Below, piece by piece: positions 7,440-10,427 of a stretch of 10,427 nt of DNA. The notes under the pieces are model-generated. The model saw only the letters and a program-made list of their open reading frames with translations. It was not told where the DNA came from and did not search any database. Origin of the DNA: Planctomycetota bacterium (GTDB lineage Bacteria > Planctomycetota > Phycisphaerae > WQYP01); the NCBI GenBank assembly GCA_021826605.1, contig JAKAZF010000043.1, positions 1 to 10,427 on the forward strand, in the 5' to 3' direction. The translations under genes were made by a program, and so were the position numbers. How positions within the stretch are numbered: the first letter of the stretch is position 1; every line of letters begins with the position of its first letter.

Positions 7440-9635
7440 TTATTTGATAAACAACATTTCACGATAGGTTGGCAACGGCCAAAGTTCATCGGATACCACA
7501 GTCTCCAGATGATCGCCGGCATGGCGCACGGCGTTCATGGCGGGAATTAACTTATCCAGTGAATACTTGGCGTGGGCCAAGGTGTCACCCGAAGCGTGAT
7601 GCTCCGAATGATGCATCAGCGCCTCGGATTTCTTCTGCATATCGCTGATGGAAGATGCTAAGTCCAGGAGCATCTTTTCCTGTTCCGCCAGCGATGCCGC
7701 CGGAACACCGGCCGCCTTGGCTGCCCCGATGGACTTGGCGACATTTTTCTGATACTCCAAGGCCGCCGGAATAATCATGGTCTTGGCGATCACCGTGGTC
7801 ATCTGCACTTCGATGTTGATCGTCTTGACATATTTTTCCAGATAGATTTCATAGCGGCTGTGAACTTCACGTTCCGTAAGTACCTTGTACTTGCCGAAAA
7901 GCTCAATGGATTCTTTGGAAATCAGATGAGGAACCGCATCGACGGTGGTTTTCAGATTCGGCAGGCCGCGCTTTTCCGCTTCCTTGTGCCATTCTTCCGA
8001 ATAGCCGTTGCCGTTGAAAATCACGCCCTTATTTTCTTTGATCACCGCGGCCAGCAGTTCCTGTACGGATTTGTTGAAATCCTTACCGGCCTTGTGGTCG
8101 GCTTCCAGTTTGCCGGCGATGTAATCCAGGGATTCAGCGACAATGGTGTTGAGCACCGTGTTGGGCGTGGCAACGGATTGCCCCGACGATACCGCTCGGA
8201 ATTCAAATTTGTTGCCCGTGAAGGCAAACGGTGAGGTGCGGTTACGGTCACCGGCATCACGCGGCAACTTCGGAAGCACGGTCACGCCGACTTCCATGTG
8301 GCCGCCCTTCTTGGTGCTCTTGGCACCGCCGGCCTCAATTTGCGTGATGATGTCCTGCAACTGATCGCCAAGATAAATGGAGATAATCGCGGGCGGCGCT
8401 TCATTGGCCCCCAGACGATGATCATTACCGGCTGAGGCAATCGCCACACGCAGCAGCGCGGCGTGTTTATTAACCGCCCGGATAACGGCGGCACAAAATA
8501 CCAGGAACTGGGCGTTTTCATGCGGCGTATCGCCGGGGTTCAGCAGATTTTCCCCGGTATCGGTGGCCATGGACCAGTTGTTATGCTTACCGGAACCATT
8601 GACGCCGGCAAACGGCTTTTCATGCAGCAAGCAGGCCAGACCATATTTTTCGGCAACGCGACGCAGGGTTTCCATCGTCAACATCTGATGGTCGTGGGCC
8701 AGATTGCTGTTCTCGAAAATCGGGGCAATTTCATACTGGGCCGGGGCCACTTCATTGTGGCGGGTTTTTACCGGCACGCCCAGTTTGTAAAGTTCCTGCT
8801 CCGCTTCCAACATGCAGGCCAGAACACGTTCCGGGATGCTGCCGAAATAATGATCTTCCATTTCCTGACCCTTGGGAGGCTTGGCACCAAACAGGGTGCG
8901 GCCGGCATTGATAAGGTCCGGACGGGCAAAATAGAAATTGCGGTCAATAAGGAAATATTCCTGCTCCGGACCGACGGTGGTAAATACTTTTGTGGCGCTG
9001 TGATTACCAAAAAGTTTCAGCACCCGCATGGCCTGAATGGACAGAGCTTCCATGGATCGCAGCAGCGGCGTTTTTTCATCCAGGGCTTCACCGGTCCAGG
9101 AAACAAAGGCCGTCGGAATAACCAGAGCCGTGCCGTTGGGATTTTCCAGAATATAAGCCGGGCTGGTGGGATCCCAGGCGGTGTAACCGCGGGCTTCAAA
9201 GGTGGCGCGGATACCGCCGGACGGGAAAGAGGAGGCATCCGGTTCGCCCTGAACCAGTTCCTTGCCGGAAAATTCCAGCATGGCTCCGCCGTCATCGGTC
9301 GGTGCCACAAAACTGTCATGCTTTTCAGCGGTAACACCCGTCAACGGATGAAAAATATGCGTGTAGTGGGTAGCGCCTTTTTCAACGGCCCAATCCCGCA
9401 TGGCTGCCGCCACCACATCCGCGATGGAGGGATCCAATGCCAGACCCTTTTTGATGGTCTGTTGGAGTTTTTTGAACACCGGCTTGGGTAAACGAGTCTT
9501 TTGAACTTCTTCATTAAAGACGTTACTGGCGAAAATCTCCTTAACGCTCTTTTCCTTGAAATTAACGCTTGGTGGAATGGTTCGGAAGTTGGTTAATGCG
9601 ACAACCGCCGCATGACGAGCATTTGATGCACCCAT
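7440..9635 (-). CDS. glnN: Glutamine synthetase type III
   Basis: This enzyme makes glutamine from glutamate, ammonia and ATP. The 731-residue length fits the large class III enzyme (about 700-730) and not class I or II. Family marks seen: [19 protein letters not shown] (82-100) followed by AEKHDSF (103-109); the active-site strand [11 protein letters not shown] (221-231); [10 protein letters not shown] (293-302); [10 protein letters not shown] (346-355); and the phosphate/glutamate-binding [16 protein letters not shown] (465-480). The C-terminal region (about 500-731) is the class III extension. A longer open frame reaches 9752, but the ATG at 9635 is preferred: it has AGGAG 10 bases upstream, and the extra 39 residues look unlike protein. 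The class III family lacks the adenylylation control of class I, so transcription is likely the main control point. Two promoter candidates lie upstream, one of them sigma-54 type. No PII or ammonium transporter gene is nearby. Confidence 0.96.
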   Translation of the reverse strand: MGASNARHAAVVALTNFRTIPPSVNFKEKSVKEIFASNVFNEEVQKTRLPKPVFKKLQQTIKKGLALDPSIADVVAAAMRDWAVEKGATHYTHIFHPLTGVTAEKHDSFVAPTDDGGAMLEFSGKELVQGEPDASSFPSGGIRATFEARGYTAWDPTSPAYILENPNGTALVIPTAFVSWTGEALDEKTPLLRSMEALSIQAMRVLKLFGNHSATKVFTTVGPEQEYFLIDRNFYFARPDLINAGRTLFGAKPPKGQEMEDHYFGSIPERVLACMLEAEQELYKLGVPVKTRHNEVAPAQYEIAPIFENSNLAHDHQMLTMETLRRVAEKYGLACLLHEKPFAGVNGSGKHNNWSMATDTGENLLNPGDTPHENAQFLVFCAAVIRAVNKHAALLRVAIASAGNDHRLGANEAPPAIISIYLGDQLQDIITQIEAGGAKSTKKGGHMEVGVTVLPKLPRDAGDRNRTSPFAFTGNKFEFRAVSSGQSVATPNTVLNTIVAESLDYIAGKLEADHKAGKDFNKSVQELLAAVIKENKGVIFNGNGYSEEWHKEAEKRGLPNLKTTVDAVPHLISKESIELFGKYKVLTEREVHSRYEIYLEKYVKTINIEVQMTTVIAKTMIIPAALEYQKNVAKSIGAAKAAGVPAASLAEQEKMLLDLASSISDMQKKSEALMHHSEHHASGDTLAHAKYSLDKLIPAMNAVRHAGDHLETVVSDELWPLPTYREMLFIK

Positions 9636-9715
9636 AACTGAAAGACTCCTGTAGAAAAGCGACTCACGATTATCCGCCGGAAAATTCAAAGCGGCTCCTT
9701 TCGGGAAAGGCGGCC

Positions 9716-9743
9716 ATTTTACCCGACACCGCGAAACTGGCAA
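9716..9743 (-). promoter_or_regulatory. Sigma-70-type promoter of the glutamine synthetase gene
   Basis: On the minus strand TTGCCA (9743-9738) and TAAAAT (9721-9716) each match the consensus at five of six positions and are 16 bases apart. Transcription would start near 9709, about 75 bases before the ATG. The leader then contains a small hairpin (CCTTT/AAAGG with loop CCCG, within 9693-9716) and the AGGAG site. Confidence 0.6.
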
Positions 9744-9912
9744 TATAAACAATCAGAATTCGTGAACGAACCGACAAATGCGGCATTTTTGTGCATTTCC
9801 CGTCCGCCCGTTTGATTGCAAAAGATTCAAAGCCCTCCAATTGACCTTTCCCAATCGCCCTGAACGCGCAACTCCGCAATTAGGAGCCTGTCCGCGTTTT
9901 GCACGTCATCAC

Positions 9913-9940
9913 GTACCAATGCTGGTAAAAGCCTTGGTAC
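9913..9940. repeat. Inverted repeat at the start of the predicted long glutamine synthetase leader
   Basis: GTACCAATGC and GCCTTGGTAC form a 10-base stem with one mismatch around an 8-base loop. If the sigma-54 promoter at 9961-9977 is used, this hairpin starts about 10 bases after the transcription start, so it could stabilise the RNA or be an operator. No T-run follows on either strand, so a terminator is unlikely. Confidence 0.4.
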
Positions 9941-9960
9941 AACCGTCCGCCCAATGATAA

Positions 9961-9977
9961 TGCAAGCAGCGTGCCGA
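9961..9977 (-). promoter_or_regulatory. Near-consensus sigma-54 (-24/-12) promoter upstream of glutamine synthetase
   Basis: The minus strand reads TCGGCACGCTGCTTGCA. Against the consensus YTGGCACGRNNNTTGCW the only differences are C for the first T of TGG and C for the R. The -24 GG (9975-9974) and -12 GC (9963-9962) are exactly 10 bases apart. Transcription would begin near 9950 and run about 315 bases before the glutamine synthetase ATG. An AT-rich stretch (about 9983-10020) lies upstream, as is common where DNA must bend between enhancer and promoter. A gene for a sigma-54 activator lies on the far side of the glutamine synthetase gene. Confidence 0.6.
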
Positions 9978-10103
9978 TGGTGAAACTAGTTTTTATTTCT
10001 ATTCTTATGCTTAATTTTAATGCACAGGAAATTCAACCCGCCAATCCACGCGCGTTTTTTAAGCAGTCCCTCAGGAGCCTGCCAAAGTAACCGCCGGGTT
10101 GAG

Positions 10104-10121
10104 ATCCCGGCGCGCCGGGAT
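10104..10121. repeat. Perfect 18-base palindrome, possible activator site or part of a REP-like element
   Basis: ATCCCGGCGCGCCGGGAT equals its own reverse complement. Its centre is about 160 bases upstream of the predicted sigma-54 start, where enhancer sites often lie. An overlapping alternative pairs GCGCCGGG (10112-10119) with CCCGGCGC (10137-10144), so the stretch 10090-10145 could instead be a GC-rich hairpin element. Confidence 0.5.
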
Positions 10122-10156
10122 GATTTTTGGCGTCGCCCCGGCGCATTGCGTCACAG

Positions 10157-10225
10157 AGCACCGTGGTGATAACCCGGTGGTTGGTTGGTGGCACTGGATC
10201 AACCACCGGATTATCATCCGGTGCT
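10157..10225. repeat. Long imperfect inverted repeat (REP- or MITE-like) overlapping the aroE stop codon
   Basis: The arms at 10157-10183 and 10200-10225 pair over 23 positions: AGCACCG/CGGTGCT, then TGATAA/TTATCA, then CCGGTGGTTG/CAACCACCGG, separated by short mismatches, with a 16-base loop between. The right arm contains the first two bases of the TAG stop of the shikimate dehydrogenase gene. There is no T-run, so it is not a classic intrinsic terminator, though it could still protect or end the transcript. Confidence 0.6.
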
Positions 10226-10427
10226 ACTCTCGCGCCAACGCCGCCTCCGCCGCCACCCGCATCACGCCAAGCGGAGCTGTTTTGCCGGTGAATCCTTCAA
10301 ACTGTATCACCGCCTGGCGTACCAGCATCTCCAGGCCTTCAATAGTCTGGGCACCTTGCCTGGCCGAAAGGTCCAGAAAGCGGGTTCGCCGCGGATTATA
10401 AACTGTATCAAACACCACCGTTGAAGA
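10224..10427 (-). CDS. aroE: Shikimate dehydrogenase, C-terminal part (5' end outside the window)
   Basis: Sixty-seven codons before a TAG stop are open through the window edge. The segment VVFDTVYNPRRTRFLD followed by GAQTIEGLEMLVRQAVIQFEGFTG is the characteristic C-terminal part of AroE, which reduces 3-dehydroshikimate to shikimate with NADPH in aromatic amino acid synthesis. In the family DxVYNP forms part of the cofactor-side core, and GxxMLxxQAxxQFxxWTG is the closing helix with the substrate-contacting Gln. Here WTG reads FTG. The gene points the same way as the glutamine synthetase but is 588 bases upstream, so it is probably a separate transcription unit. Its last two stop-codon bases fall in an inverted repeat. 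Confidence 0.85.
   Translation of the reverse strand, partial: SSTVVFDTVYNPRRTRFLDLSARQGAQTIEGLEMLVRQAVIQFEGFTGKTAPLGVMRVAAEAALARE

Noticed and set aside
8463..9491. A 342-codon open frame on the plus strand opposite the glutamine synthetase gene
   Set aside because: It lies wholly antisense to a well-conserved gene, its translation shows no family signature, and such long antisense frames arise from codon bias on the coding strand.
9882..10081. AGGAGCCTG present twice upstream of the glutamine synthetase gene (9882-9890 and 10073-10081)
   Set aside because: A nine-base repeat in about 800 bases is expected by chance about once.
9977..10090. A 37-residue plus-strand peptide with a hydrophobic start (MVKLVFISILMLNFNAQ...)
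   Set aside because: It resembles a short signal peptide, but there is no Shine-Dalgarno sequence, and it overlaps the sigma-54 element and the AT-rich stretch that explains its hydrophobic codons.

Overview
The window is chromosomal bacterial DNA of moderate GC. It has ordinary housekeeping genes and two signalling modules, and no phage, insertion sequence or CRISPR array that I can see. The class III glutamine synthetase, the GAF-AAA+-Fis sigma-54 activator, the HD-GYP regulator and a tRNA gene without an encoded CCA would suit a planctomycete or another PVC-type lineage. That assignment is an inference from gene content, and no marker here settles it.

Layout: the 3' part of a cysteine synthase gene (1-711, +) is convergent with a two-gene minus-strand operon (4791 to 762). 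The operon encodes a 990-residue membrane-bound hybrid histidine kinase with an HPt domain and, 4 bases further on, an HD-GYP response regulator. Together they form an RpfC/RpfG-like phosphorelay that should end in cyclic-di-GMP breakdown. Upstream of the kinase on the same strand is a tRNA-Ala(TGC) gene (5008-5080). A gap of about 590 bases follows (5081-5670). It holds the tRNA promoter, a weak sigma-54-like element and a hairpin-rich leader in front of the next gene.

That gene (5671-7290, +) encodes a NifA-type GAF/AAA+/Fis activator of sigma-54 RNA polymerase. It is convergent with a class III glutamine synthetase (9635 to 7440, -), and the two share a bidirectional terminator (7383-7412). 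Upstream of the glutamine synthetase lie a good sigma-70-type promoter (9716-9743), a near-consensus -24/-12 sigma-54 promoter (9961-9977), an AT-rich stretch and a perfect 18-base palindrome (10104-10121) about 160 bases before the predicted sigma-54 start. The right edge carries the 3' end of a shikimate dehydrogenase gene (-), whose stop codon lies in a long imperfect inverted repeat (10157-10225).

The most interesting inference is a self-contained nitrogen-assimilation module: the activator may control its convergent neighbour, the glutamine synthetase, through the sigma-54 promoter, with a second promoter giving basal expression. Second is the RpfC/RpfG-like relay, whose kinase has a degenerate first receiver with Glu in place of the phospho-accepting Asp. 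I do not see a wholly new type of system.
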